Below are positions 1-8,578 of a stretch of 64,000 nt of DNA, in pieces. The notes beneath the pieces are model-generated. The model did no database searches, was not told the DNA's origin, and saw only the letters and a list, made by a program, of their open reading frames with translations. The number at the start of each line of letters is the position of its first letter. The stretch's first letter is position 1. Source of the stretch: JACVRW01 sp963733885 (lineage in GTDB: Bacteria > Actinomycetota > Thermoleophilia > Solirubrobacterales > Thermoleophilaceae); assembly GCA_963733885.1 (NCBI GenBank), contig CAVTES010000004.1:310001-374000 (forward strand). The letters run 5' to 3'. A program made the position numbers and the translations under genes.

Positions 1-965
1 GCCTCGGTCGGGGCGCCCTCGTAGGGCATCGGGTATCCCATCCACTCGACGTTCTGCGCGGCGTTCTCCGGCTCGAGCATGTAGTCGATGAACAGCAGCG
101 CCGTGCCCGGGTGCTCCGCGTTGACCGGGATCACGAAGTTGTCGCTGCCGACCGGGAGCCCCTCCTTGCACTTCTGGAACTTGAAGTCCTCGGGGTTGTC
201 GACCCCGTAGCGGATGTTCACGATGTCGCCGTTCCAGAGGTGCTGGATCCAGGCGTTCCCGCTGACCATGTTCGTGATCGTGTCCGCGGACACGCCGCGC
301 AGCTTCGGCTTCAGGTCGACCAGGTAGTCCTTCGACTCCTCGAGCTTGTCCGTGTCGGTCTCGTTCAGGGGATAGCCGTTCACCAGGTTGGCCATCCCGA
401 TCGCTTCCTGGTAGTCATCCAGCAGGAAGCTGCGGTCACCCGAGTCGGCATCGCCCAGGTCGCGCCAAGAGCCCGTCATGCCGGTGACCTTGTCCGCCCG
501 GTAGCCGAGCCCGGTCGCGTACATGCCATAGGGCGTGGAGTGCTCCGAGTTCGGGTCGTACCAGGGGTCGTCGAAGTACGGGTAGACCGTGTCGACGTTC
601 TTGACCTTGTCGCGGTCGATCCGGCGGATCAGGAAGCCAGCTCGGAGCCGCTGCACGTACTCCGCGCTCGGGAACATCACGTCGTAACGGATGCCCGCGC
701 GCAGCTTGGCCATCATGGCCGACATCGAGTCGAAGTAGGACTCGCGCACCCTGACGCCATACAGCTTCTCGAAGCCCTTGACCAGCGCCGGGTCGATGTA
801 CTCCGAGTAGTTGAAGTAGACGAGGTCGCCGTCGACCCGCTTCCTGATCGGCTTTTCGGTCTCGGCCCGCGAGCCGCGGTCGATGTTCCCCACGCCGCAG
901 CCCGCCAGGCCGGCGCCGAGCGCCAGGCCGGCACCACTCTGGAGGAGCCGGCGCCGGCTCAGCAT
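1..965 (-). CDS. Spermidine/putrescine-type ABC transporter substrate-binding lipoprotein (partial, 3' end outside window)
   Basis: This is the extracytoplasmic binding protein of a PotD-like ABC importer. The N-terminus has a twin-arginine-like RRRLLQSG stretch and a lipobox LAGC with the acylated Cys at about residue 23. Then come the PotD-family phrases VYFNYSEYIDPALVKGFEK and DVMFPSAEYVQRL, and near the window edge LFIDYMLEPENAAQNVEW. About 321 residues are visible and the stop lies beyond base 1. The ATG overlaps the stop of the upstream TetR gene by 7 bases, so the two are co-transcribed and probably translationally coupled. The ligand is predicted to be a polyamine or another cationic amine by family. 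The permease and ATPase genes are not in view. Confidence 0.9.
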   Translation of the reverse strand, partial: MLSRRRLLQSGAGLALGAGLAGCGVGNIDRGSRAETEKPIRKRVDGDLVYFNYSEYIDPALVKGFEKLYGVRVRESYFDSMSAMMAKLRAGIRYDVMFPSAEYVQRLRAGFLIRRIDRDKVKNVDTVYPYFDDPWYDPNSEHSTPYGMYATGLGYRADKVTGMTGSWRDLGDADSGDRSFLLDDYQEAIGMANLVNGYPLNETDTDKLEESKDYLVDLKPKLRGVSADTITNMVSGNAWIQHLWNGDIVNIRYGVDNPEDFKFQKCKEGLPVGSDNFVIPVNAEHPGTALLFIDYMLEPENAAQNVEWMGYPMPYEGAPTE

Positions 966-1546
966 CCGAGCTCCTTCTCCGCGAAGGCAAGAGTGAGCTC
1001 CCGGGCCCGCTCAGGGGTGACCTCCTCGTCCTTCAACGCGATCTGCACGGCGAGGCCGTCGAGCAGCGAGGAGAGGAGCATCGCGAACCCCTCCGGCTCG
1101 GCCTTCCCGAACTCGCCCCGCTCCTGGCCGTACTGGACCACGCCGGCGATCGCCCTCCGCCAGCGGCAGTCGAGCTCCGCACGCGTCGCCGCGAGGTCCG
1201 GGTCGCGCAGCGCTCCGGCCCACAGCTCCATCCACAGCGACGCGTCGTAGTCGCCGTCCCCGGCCCCGCCGCCCACGATGCGCGCCAGCCGCTCGCGTGC
1301 GCTCTCGATCTCGGCCAGCTCGCGCTCGAGCCCGTCGTAGTACTCCTCCTCCGCCGAGGTCAGCGCCTCCTTGAGCAGCTCGGCCTTGGTCTCGAAGTAG
1401 TAGAGGACGGACGGCGCGCTGGTCCCGGCGCGTTCGGCCACGTCGCTCACGCGGGCGTTCTCGAGCCCGCGCTCGCGGATGACCTCGGCGGCCGCCGAGA
1501 GCATGGCCGGCCGGCGCACGTGGTCCAGCCTCGGCCGCGGGCTCAT
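959..1546 (-). CDS. TetR family transcriptional regulator
   Basis: A 195-residue DNA-binding repressor. The N-terminal helix-turn-helix is clear (AERAGTSAPSVLYYFETKAE, about residues 41-60, followed by LLKEAL). The C-terminal ligand-binding domain is helical and ends KELGC. It sits between a second TetR gene and the binding-protein gene, all leftward, with the stop overlapping the next start. The position suggests local control of amine uptake or catabolism. The ligand is unknown. Confidence 0.9.
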   Translation of the reverse strand: MSPRPRLDHVRRPAMLSAAAEVIRERGLENARVSDVAERAGTSAPSVLYYFETKAELLKEALTSAEEEYYDGLERELAEIESARERLARIVGGGAGDGDYDASLWMELWAGALRDPDLAATRAELDCRWRRAIAGVVQYGQERGEFGKAEPEGFAMLLSSLLDGLAVQIALKDEEVTPERARELTLAFAEKELGC

Positions 1547-1559
1547 CTCCCCCCTCCGG

Positions 1560-2117
1560 TTACCTGAACGGCGATTCAGACAACCTAACGAGCGGATGTG
1601 TCTCGGTCAAGGCGGCCCAGATCTCACGGCGGGCGTCCTCGATGTCCATCGCCCCGATCAGCACCCGGACGCCGTAGCCGTCGGCGAGGGCCATGAGGCG
1701 GTCGGCCGCGCGCTCTGCTTCCGCCTCGTCCTCCATCCCCTCGGCCAGCCACGTGCGCATTCGGTCGTAGAGCCGCGCGGCGGTTGGCCGGAGCTCCGGG
1801 TGGCGAACCGCGCGCAACCAGAGCTCCACCCAGAGGATCCAGTCGCGTTCGAGCGCGCCCGGGTATGGCAGAAGCTGGTGGACCATGTCCGCCAGCCCGC
1901 CCTCGCCCTCCCCGATCCGCACGTCGCCCGCTTGCTCGTACGAGTACTCGAGCGCCTCGGCGAGGAGCGCCTCGCGTGTCTCGAAGTGGTAGTGCACCAG
2001 CGAGGTCGACACCCCCGCGTCCATCGCGACACGGGCAATGCGCACATCGTCGATGCCCTCCTCCGCGATGCGCTCGACCGCCGCCGCCAGGATGCGCTCG
2101 CGGGCGCCCTCGGTCAC
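1560..2117 (-). CDS. TetR family transcriptional regulator (second)
   Basis: A 185-residue TetR-type repressor. I chose the GTG at 2117 because it overlaps the Rieske oxygenase stop as GTGA and places the first helix (ARERILAAAVERIAEEG) in register with the family; an upstream ATG would overlap the previous gene by 46 bases. The HTH reads DAGVSTSLVHYHFETREALL. It resembles its TetR neighbour in layout but differs in the C-terminal domain. It is translationally coupled to the oxygenase and is a candidate regulator of the divergent promoter at 3.2 kb. Confidence 0.88.
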   Translation of the reverse strand: MTEGARERILAAAVERIAEEGIDDVRIARVAMDAGVSTSLVHYHFETREALLAEALEYSYEQAGDVRIGEGEGGLADMVHQLLPYPGALERDWILWVELWLRAVRHPELRPTAARLYDRMRTWLAEGMEDEAEAERAADRLMALADGYGVRVLIGAMDIEDARREIWAALTETHPLVRLSESPFR

Positions 2118-3217
2118 GCGTCTACGCCGAGATCCGCGCGGATCCTGTCGGCGAACCACCCCAGCGCCGCCTCCCTGCGGGAGAGGGGGCCGGGCTCGAA
2201 GCCGCGCGTCTCGAGACCGGCCTGCTGGTTCGCCACGAGATCCGCGTCCTCGTCGCTGACCAGCTCGTTCACCTTGCGGTTGGCGTACTGGACCGCGCGG
2301 CTGCGCATGCCGGCGTGCTGCGGCAGCAGCGTGAGGGCGAAGTCGGCGCTGCGCAGCGGCCCGTCGGGCGCGATGCGCCAGACGCCGATCTGGTCCGGAT
2401 AGAGGTCGATCGTCGTGTTGGGGTAGATCAGGATGTAATGCCAGACGCGCCGGTCGTCGTCGGTGAGACCGGGCATCGGCTCGACCATCCGCTGGTAGAT
2501 CCGCTCCAGCCGGTTGCCGGACGGCTTGTCGCGCAGCGGCGCGTCGTACCAGACCCAGTTGTCGTGGAGCTCGACGTCATAGCGCTTGTAGTCGAGCAGC
2601 CGCATCAGGCCCGGGTGGGCGATCGGCACGTGGTAGCCCTCGAGGTAGTTGTCCACCACGATCTTCCAGTTGGCGGGCTGGGTGGTGGGCTTCTCGTGCT
2701 TCACCTGGAGCCGCTCGAGCCCGTACCGATCCATGCGCTCCGGCAATCCGGCGACCTGCTCCGCCAGCGGAGTCGCGTGGATGTCGAGGTTCACGAAGAC
2801 GAGGCCGCAGAGCACCTCGACGCGCGCGGGGAACAGGCCCAGCGCGGACTTGTCGAGGCCGGGGATCGCGCGGCCCTCTGGCACGCCGATCAGCTCGCCG
2901 TCGAAGCGGTAGGTCCATCCGTGGTAGCGGCAGCGGATCGCCTTGCCGCAGTCGCCCGAGCCGCTCAGGAGGCGCGAGCCGCGGTGGCGGCAGACGTTGC
3001 GGAACGCGCGCAGCTCGCCCTCGTCGTCGCGCAGCACCAGAACCGGCTCCACGCCGGCCTGGGCGGTGATGTAGCTGCCCGTGTCCGGAAGCTGGCTGAT
3101 GTGGCCCGCGAGCTGCCACGTGCGGGCGAAGATCTTGCGCTGCTCGACCTCGAGTACCTCGGGGTCCCGGTAGAGACGGGCGGGGAGGGCGGCGGAGATG
3201 TTTTCGGCAACGGCCAT
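2114..3217 (-). CDS. Rieske non-heme iron oxygenase, alpha subunit
   Basis: A 367-residue oxygenase that would hydroxylate or N-demethylate its substrate using electrons from a separate reductase. The Rieske [2Fe-2S] ligands are visible as Cys76-x-His78 and Cys96-x2-His99. The catalytic domain has the NYLEGYHVPIAHP motif, which supplies the mononuclear-iron His196 and His201. The residue that bridges Rieske and iron sites in neighbouring subunits is Glu (EGYH) rather than the usual Asp. This is known for CntA-type carnitine monooxygenases, so a quaternary or N-methylated amine substrate is my inference. No reductase gene is adjacent. An ATG at 3247 is an alternative start, but the ATG at 3217 fits family length better. 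Confidence 0.92.
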   Translation of the reverse strand: MAVAENISAALPARLYRDPEVLEVEQRKIFARTWQLAGHISQLPDTGSYITAQAGVEPVLVLRDDEGELRAFRNVCRHRGSRLLSGSGDCGKAIRCRYHGWTYRFDGELIGVPEGRAIPGLDKSALGLFPARVEVLCGLVFVNLDIHATPLAEQVAGLPERMDRYGLERLQVKHEKPTTQPANWKIVVDNYLEGYHVPIAHPGLMRLLDYKRYDVELHDNWVWYDAPLRDKPSGNRLERIYQRMVEPMPGLTDDDRRVWHYILIYPNTTIDLYPDQIGVWRIAPDGPLRSADFALTLLPQHAGMRSRAVQYANRKVNELVSDEDADLVANQQAGLETRGFEPGPLSRREAALGWFADRIRADLGVDA

Positions 3218-3261
3218 GGGGCGTCCTGACTTTGTGATCAGTCGCATGATACCATCACTCA
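3218..3261. promoter_or_regulatory. Divergent promoter/operator gap between Rieske gene and acyl-CoA dehydrogenase operon
   Basis: Only 44 bases separate the two divergent starts. Rightward, CTGACT (3226-3231), 18 bases, then TACCAT (3250-3255) is a weak sigma-70-like promoter whose start point would fall at or next to the GTG at 3262, implying a leaderless mRNA. A short imperfect dyad with GTGAT/ATCAC arms (3234-3258) overlaps it and could be a TetR operator. Base composition here is clearly more AT-rich than the flanks. The assignment is by eye. Confidence 0.35.
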
Positions 3262-3537
3262 GTGTCGCCTTTCGGCGCCCGTCACCTATGGCTTTCCATC
3301 ACCCCGGAACCCGAGCGGGAGCTGCCCGAGGCGGTAGCGGAGCTGCGGGGGAACGGCTCGATCGAGGCGGAGCGGGCGCGCGTCGAGCGGCTCGTCCTGC
3401 ACGGGAGCCGGCGCGCGTGGACCGCATACCTGTCCGAGGCGGCGGCGCTGGCACGCGGCGCGCCGCCGAGTGAGGCGCGGGCGATCGTGCTCGACGTGAT
3501 CGACAACCACGACAACCTCAAACTGGGACTCCAATGA
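3262..3537 (+). CDS. Small conserved-looking protein coupled to acyl-CoA dehydrogenase
   Basis: A 91-residue protein of unknown function, rich in Glu, Arg and Ala, with no signal peptide or membrane segment. It begins LWLSITPEPERELPEAVAEL after the first residues and ends VIDNHDNLKLGLQ. The stop overlaps the next ATG as ATGA, which argues for real translation and tight coupling. It starts with GTG and seems to have little or no leader. I do not recognise the family. Confidence 0.6.
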   Translation: MSPFGARHLWLSITPEPERELPEAVAELRGNGSIEAERARVERLVLHGSRRAWTAYLSEAAALARGAPPSEARAIVLDVIDNHDNLKLGLQ

Positions 3538-4706
3538 CCATCTCCCCCACCGCACCCCCGGCCACCGACCCGATCGAGCGCGCGCGGCGATTCGTCGACG
3601 AGCTGCTGATCCCGAACGAGGAGGCCGCCGAGCGCAGCGGTGGGAAGATCCCCCAGGAGCTCGTCGAGCGGATCAAGCGCGAGTCGATCGAGGCCGGGCT
3701 GTCGGGAGGGCTGCATGCGGCCGAGCACGGCGGACAGGGCTGGACCAAGACCCAGTGGTGCCTGGTGGAGGAGCAGTTCGGCCGCTCCACCAATGCGCTC
3801 TCCTGGTTCATGCCGACCGCCTACAACGTGCTCGCCAACGGAACGCCGGAGCAGATCGAGCGCTACCTGAAGCCTGCGCTGCGCGGCGAGCTGCACGACG
3901 CCTACGCGGTGACGGAGGCGGGCGCGGGCTCCGACCCCTCCATGATCGAGACGACCGCGCGGCGCACCGACTCCGGGTGGGTGATCGACGGCGAGAAGTG
4001 GTTCGTCACCTACGGCGACGTGGCCTCCGTGTACATCGTGATGGCGAACGCGCTGGTGGACGGCGCGGCGCTGCCCACGCTGTTCCTGGTGGACGCCAAG
4101 GTCGAGGGGATCTCGGTCGTGGACGATCCGCCCTTCACGCACACATACCCGCACGGCCACCCGGCGATCCGCTTCGACGGGGTCGAGGTCGGCGAGGACG
4201 CGGTGATCGGCGGGGTCGGCGGCGGCGACGAGCTGCAGCGCGCCTGGTTCACCGAGGAGCGTCTCGGCATCGCGGCCCGCGGCGTGGGCTCGATGTGGCG
4301 GCTGATCGAGGAGGCCACCGCCTGGGCGCTCGAGCGCGAGCAGGGCGGGAGCCGGATCATGGACCACCAGGGGGTGTCGTTCCCGCTCGCCGATTCGGCC
4401 ACCGACGCCGCGGCGGGGCGTCTGCTGACGCTCGAGGTGGCGAGGCTCGCCGACTCCGGAGCCGATCCCAAGATCGTGCACGCCAAGGCGTCCATGGCGA
4501 AGCTATTCGTGAGCGAGGCCGCCTGGCGCTGCGCCGACCGCTGCGTGCAGATCTTCGGGGGCCGCGGCTACATGCGGACGAACGTGGCGGAGCGCTTCCT
4601 GCGCGAGCTGCGCGTGGACCGCATCTGGGAGGGCACCAGCGAGATCCAGCGGCTGATCGTGGCGCGCGCGCTCGAGCGGCGCGGGGTTGAGCGTACGCTG
4701 CACTAG
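3534..4706 (+). CDS. Acyl-CoA dehydrogenase family protein
   Basis: A 390-residue FAD enzyme that would introduce an alpha-beta double bond into an acyl-CoA. The family signatures AVTEAGAGSDP (about residues 123-133) and the C-terminal DRIWEGTSEIQRLIVARAL are present; the Glu of WEGTSE is the usual catalytic-base region. It is the second gene of a rightward operon: coupled by ATGA to the small gene before it and touching the GTG of the acyl-CoA synthetase after it. Together they suggest oxidation and CoA release of an acyl chain derived from the locus's substrate. Confidence 0.93.
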   Translation: MTISPTAPPATDPIERARRFVDELLIPNEEAAERSGGKIPQELVERIKRESIEAGLSGGLHAAEHGGQGWTKTQWCLVEEQFGRSTNALSWFMPTAYNVLANGTPEQIERYLKPALRGELHDAYAVTEAGAGSDPSMIETTARRTDSGWVIDGEKWFVTYGDVASVYIVMANALVDGAALPTLFLVDAKVEGISVVDDPPFTHTYPHGHPAIRFDGVEVGEDAVIGGVGGGDELQRAWFTEERLGIAARGVGSMWRLIEEATAWALEREQGGSRIMDHQGVSFPLADSATDAAAGRLLTLEVARLADSGADPKIVHAKASMAKLFVSEAAWRCADRCVQIFGGRGYMRTNVAERFLRELRVDRIWEGTSEIQRLIVARALERRGVERTLH

Positions 4707-6770
4707 TGGACCTTGGGCGGCTACTGCATCCGCGCACTGTCGCGGTCGTCGGCGCGACCGAGCGTCCGGGAACCTATGGCGGGCATACCCTGCTGAACCT
4801 GCGGGCGCTCGGGTTCCCCGGCGAGGTCTGGGGCGTGAACCCGGGCCGCTCGTCGGCGCACGGGTTCCCCTGCTTCGCGTCGCTCGCGGACTGCCCGTCG
4901 CCGCCCGACGCGGTGGTGGTGGCGATCCCGGCGACGGGCGTGGCCGCCGTGGTGGACGAGGCGGGCGCCGCCGGGTGCGGCGGGGCCGTGGTCTACGGGG
5001 CCGGATTCGGGGAGATCTCGTCTGGGCTGGCGCTCCAGCAGGAGCTTGAGGCGGTCGCCGAGCGCCACGGGCTCCCGGTCTGCGGCCCTAACGGGAACGG
5101 GATCGTCGGGCTCCACGAGCGGCTCGCGCTATGGGGCGACGCCCTGATACCGCAGGAGCCGGGCCGCGTGGCGCTGGTCTCGCAGAGCGGGAACGTCGCG
5201 GTCAACGCACTGGCCACGCGCCGCGGGCTGAGGTTGCACACCGTGGTGTCGTGCGGGAACGCGACCGTACTCGACCCGGCCGAATGGATCGCCGGGCTGG
5301 CAGTGGACGAGCGGGTCGGCTCCATCGCGGTGTATCTCGAGGCGGACGGCGAGGGCCCGCGGCTGTGCGAGGCGCTTGCCCTGTGCGCGGAGCGCGGGGT
5401 GGGCGTCTCCGTGTTGAAGGTCGGCAGCTCGTCGGCCGGCGCGGCCGCCGCCGCGGCCCACACCGGCGCTGTCGCGGGCGACCAGCGCGTGTTCCGGGCG
5501 CTCGTGGAGGAGGCCGGTGCGGCGTGGGCGGAGGACGTGCACGAGCTGCTGGAGCAGGCCAAGGCGCTCGCCGTGCCCGGGGCGCGCCCGCGCGGACCGG
5601 CCCCGGGCGGCCTCGCCGTCCTCACCTGCTCCGGGGGCGACTCCGCGCTCGCCGCGGACGAGTGCGAGCGCATCGGAATCCCGCTGGCGCCCTTCGGCGA
5701 GACGACCGCACGGCGCCTCCGCGAGCTGCTCCCCGACGCTGCCACGGTCGCCAACCCGCTCGACTACACGGCAATGATCTGGGGGGAGGCCGACACGCTG
5801 CGGGACATCGTGGCGATCGTGGGCGCGGATCCGGCGATCGACCAGGTGCTCGTGGTGTACGACCAGCCCGCGGGCCTCGAGGATGACCAGGACGAGGCGT
5901 GGGCCGCCGTCCGCGAGGGCATCCTCGCCGGCGCGCGGGCGAGCCCGGCGCCCGTGGCGGTGGCGGCGACGCTGCCGGAGCTCCTCGACGACGCGGCCGC
6001 CGCCCGCTTCATTCGCGCGGGGGTGCCGGCGATCGCCGGCCTGCGGACCGGCCTGGCTTGCGCGGCCGCCTTGCGGCATCCGCCCGGAGAACCCGCGCGA
6101 CTGCGGGAGATCGCCGGGAGCGCGTCCCTGCAGCCCGACCTCAACGGCATCCCGGCTGCGGCCGAGCACGCCGTGAAGGAGCTCCTGCGGGCGGCGGGCG
6201 TGTCGGTGGTGGAGGGCCGCGTGGCTGCCACGGAGGACGACGCCGTGCGCGCCCTGGACGAGATCGGCGCGCCCGTGGTGCTGAAGCTGTCCGCCCCCAC
6301 CCTGCTGCACAAGACCGAGCTGGGCGCGCTCGCCCTCGACCTGCACAGCGCCAAGCGACGTGCGCAACGCCCACCGGCGCCTGGCCGGACTCGGCGTCGA
6401 TGACGCGGCGGTGCTCGTGGAGCGGATGGCTGAGCCCGGGCTCGAGCTGCTCGTAGCCGCGCGCCGCGACGCCGTGGTCCCCGCGCTTGCCGTGGGCCTC
6501 GGCGGCATCTGGACCGAGATCCATGACGACGTGGCGATCGTTCCGCTGCCGGCCTCGCCCGAGCGGGTCGAGCGGGCCCTTCTGTCGCTGTGGGGCGCGC
6601 CGCTCCTCACTGGGGGGCGCGGCCGCACGCCGCTGGACGTGCAGGCGGTCGCGCGGCTCGCGTCGGGCATCGGCGAGCTCCTCGCCGACCGCGGCCTGTC
6701 GCTGATCGAGCTCAACCCGGTGGTGGTGTACGAGCGCGGTGCCGTGGCGGTCGACGCCGTGGCCAGGTGA
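4706..6770 (+). CDS. NDP-forming acyl-CoA synthetase (acetate-CoA ligase type), interrupted by one frameshift
   Basis: A fused alpha-beta acyl-CoA synthetase that interconverts acyl-CoA plus ADP and phosphate with acid, CoA and ATP. The CoA-binding Rossmann region (RTVAVVGATERPGTYGG), ligase region (VALVSQSGNVAVNALAT), the AAHTGAVAGDQRVFRA phospho-His segment and an ATP-grasp domain (PVVLKLSAPTLLHKTELGAL) are visible. After LDLHSA, near 6353, the frame shifts by one base. The continuation DVRNAHRRLAGLGVDDAAV to VDAVAR runs to 6770. Removing one base restores a 687-residue protein of normal length. It starts with GTG touching the dehydrogenase stop. Either a sequencing indel or a real lesion would explain this. 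Confidence 0.9.
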
Positions 6771-7975
6771 GAGCGGCCGTAGTCGGGGCCGGTCTCGCGG
6801 GCCTCACGGCCGCGTACGAGCTGCAGCGGGCCGGGGCGGACGTCGTGGTGCTCGAGGCTCGCGACCGCGTGGGCGGCCGGGTGTGGTCGCGGAGGCTCGA
6901 GAACGGGGCGGTCGTCGAGATGGGGGCGGAGTTCCTGCTTCCCGGCAACACCGCGATCCGCGAGCTGGCCGAGCAGTTCGGCCTCGGCCTGTGGGACAAG
7001 GGCATGCGCTACGGGAGCCGCGAGCCGCGCGGCGGAATCGGCACGACCGTGGACGAGCTGGAGGCCGCCGCCGGCCTGCTGGGCGCCGCGCTCGAGACCG
7101 CGCCGCCGGACCTGTCCGCCCGCCGCTTCCTGGAGGGCGTGGACATTCCCGAGGGCGCGCGCGAGGCCCTGCTCGCCCGGGTCGAGATCTCGAGCGCGAG
7201 CTCGGCCGGCGAAGTGGCCGCGCGCGACATGGCCGGCATCGCGCACGTGGACCGCGAGCCCGCGCCGAGCATCGCGGGCGGCAACCAGCGCCTTGCGTTG
7301 GCGCTGGCGGAGCGCCTGGGCCGCGCCGTGCGCCTGCGCTCGGCGGTGGAGCGTGTTGCCCACTCCTCGGAGGGAGTGCGCGTGCGCGCCGCCGGCGCCG
7401 AGCTCGAGGCAGACGCCTGCGTCGTGGCGGTGCCCGCCTCGGTCCTTGATCGCATCGAGTTCGACCCGCCCCTGCCCGCGCAGCTCGCCGCTGCGCTCAG
7501 CGCGGTGCGCTACGGCCACGCGGCCAAGCTCTTCGTGCCCCTCCGCCGGCCCGCTCCTCCCAGCGCCGTGATGTCCGTGCCCGACCGCTACTGGACCTGG
7601 ACCGCCACCGGCGACGAAGACATGGTCCAGCCGGTCGTGAGCGCCTTCGCCGGCTCGGCCGGCGCGCTGGCCCGCCTGGAGGTCGAGCGCGGCCCGGAGC
7701 GCTGGCTCGACCTGCTTGCGGAGCTGCGCGGCGACCTCGACCTCGACCGCTCCGGCGCGGTCCTCTCGACCTGGGCGGACGACCCCTGGGCGCGCGCCGT
7801 GTACTCCACCTCTCCGCCCCCCGAGCTTGCCGAGCTGTTCGCCCGCCTTGTCGGCCGGCTCGCGTTCGCGGGCGAACACCTGGGCGGCGAGTTCGCCGCG
7901 CTGATGGAGGGCGCGATCCGCAGCGGCCGCCGCGCCGCCGCCCTCCTGGGCAGTCCATCCGGCGCCAGGGCTTAG
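6767..7975 (+). CDS. FAD-dependent amine oxidase family protein
   Basis: A 402-residue flavin amine oxidase. The dinucleotide-binding motif VVGAGLAGLTAAYELQRAGA begins at residue 5, followed by LEARDRVGGRVWS; the C-terminal FAD contact FAGEHLGGEFAALMEGAIRS is intact. The GTG at 6767 overlaps the preceding stop as GTGA, and the protein begins exactly at the Rossmann fold, which supports this start. As the last gene of the rightward operon beside a polyamine-type binding protein and a Rieske oxygenase, it probably deaminates an amine intermediate. Related protoporphyrinogen-oxidase or desaturase functions cannot be excluded from sequence alone. Confidence 0.9.
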   Translation: MRAAVVGAGLAGLTAAYELQRAGADVVVLEARDRVGGRVWSRRLENGAVVEMGAEFLLPGNTAIRELAEQFGLGLWDKGMRYGSREPRGGIGTTVDELEAAAGLLGAALETAPPDLSARRFLEGVDIPEGAREALLARVEISSASSAGEVAARDMAGIAHVDREPAPSIAGGNQRLALALAERLGRAVRLRSAVERVAHSSEGVRVRAAGAELEADACVVAVPASVLDRIEFDPPLPAQLAAALSAVRYGHAAKLFVPLRRPAPPSAVMSVPDRYWTWTATGDEDMVQPVVSAFAGSAGALARLEVERGPERWLDLLAELRGDLDLDRSGAVLSTWADDPWARAVYSTSPPPELAELFARLVGRLAFAGEHLGGEFAALMEGAIRSGRRAAALLGSPSGARA

Positions 7976-7984
7976 CTCCACTGC

Positions 7985-8578
7985 GTGGAGCGGAGGGACC
8001 TCGGCCGCATCATGGCCTTCACCGACGGGGTGATGGCGGTGGCCATCACGCTGCTCGTGCTCAACCTCGAGGTCCCCACCGTGCCCGGGGACGAGCTGGA
8101 CGACGCCCTCGTCGACCTGATCCCGAGCCTGATCGCATACCTGCTCTCGTTCGCGCTCGTCGGCCGTTTCTGGATCATCCACCACCGCCTGTTCGAGACC
8201 CTGCGCGCTTTTGACTCGGGCCTGATGGCGCTCAACCTCACCTTCCTCACCCTGATCGTCCTCGTGCCGTTCTCGACCGAACTCTTCGACAAGTACACGC
8301 AGGAGCCGATCGCAGCCGCGGTGCTCGGGGCGACCCTGGGTCTCGCCGCGCTAACCCACTGGTTGGCGGTCGTGTACACGCTCCGCCGCGGCCTCGTCGA
8401 CGAGCGGCATCGCCCGGCCATGGAGCCCTTGGCGAGCCCCGTCGGGGTGGGCTTCACGCTCCTGTTCTTGTTCTCGGTGCCGGTGGCCTTCCTCAGCCCG
8501 ACAGCGGCGTCCCTCATGTGGGCCGCCACGATCTTCTTGCACTATCCGCTCGCGAGGATGAGCCCTAAGGGGTCGTGA
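7985..8578 (+). CDS. TMEM175/DUF1211 family potassium channel-like membrane protein
   Basis: A 197-residue integral membrane protein. The N-terminus RIMAFTDGVMAVAITLLVLN matches the family's pore-lining first helix with its RxxxF(S/T)DG signature. About five to six hydrophobic helices follow (LIAYLLSFALVGRFWIIHHR, LTFLTLIVLVPFSTELF, then VGFTLLFLFSVPVAF). Bacterial members are tetrameric K+ channels. It starts with GTG 10 bases after the amine oxidase and may share its transcript. Its 3' end overlaps the convergent GH57 gene by 14 bases. Confidence 0.9.
   Translation: MERRDLGRIMAFTDGVMAVAITLLVLNLEVPTVPGDELDDALVDLIPSLIAYLLSFALVGRFWIIHHRLFETLRAFDSGLMALNLTFLTLIVLVPFSTELFDKYTQEPIAAAVLGATLGLAALTHWLAVVYTLRRGLVDERHRPAMEPLASPVGVGFTLLFLFSVPVAFLSPTAASLMWAATIFLHYPLARMSPKGS

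Noticed and set aside
3234..3258. Dyad GTGAT...ATCAC as a definite TetR operator
   Set aside because: Only five bases per arm match, so I list it only as a possible part of the promoter region.
5129..8185. A 1018-codon minus-strand open frame opposite the acyl-CoA synthetase and amine oxidase
   Set aside because: Its sequence is Arg/Gly/His-rich with no domain, and it is antisense to two clear genes. Long open antisense frames are expected at this GC content.
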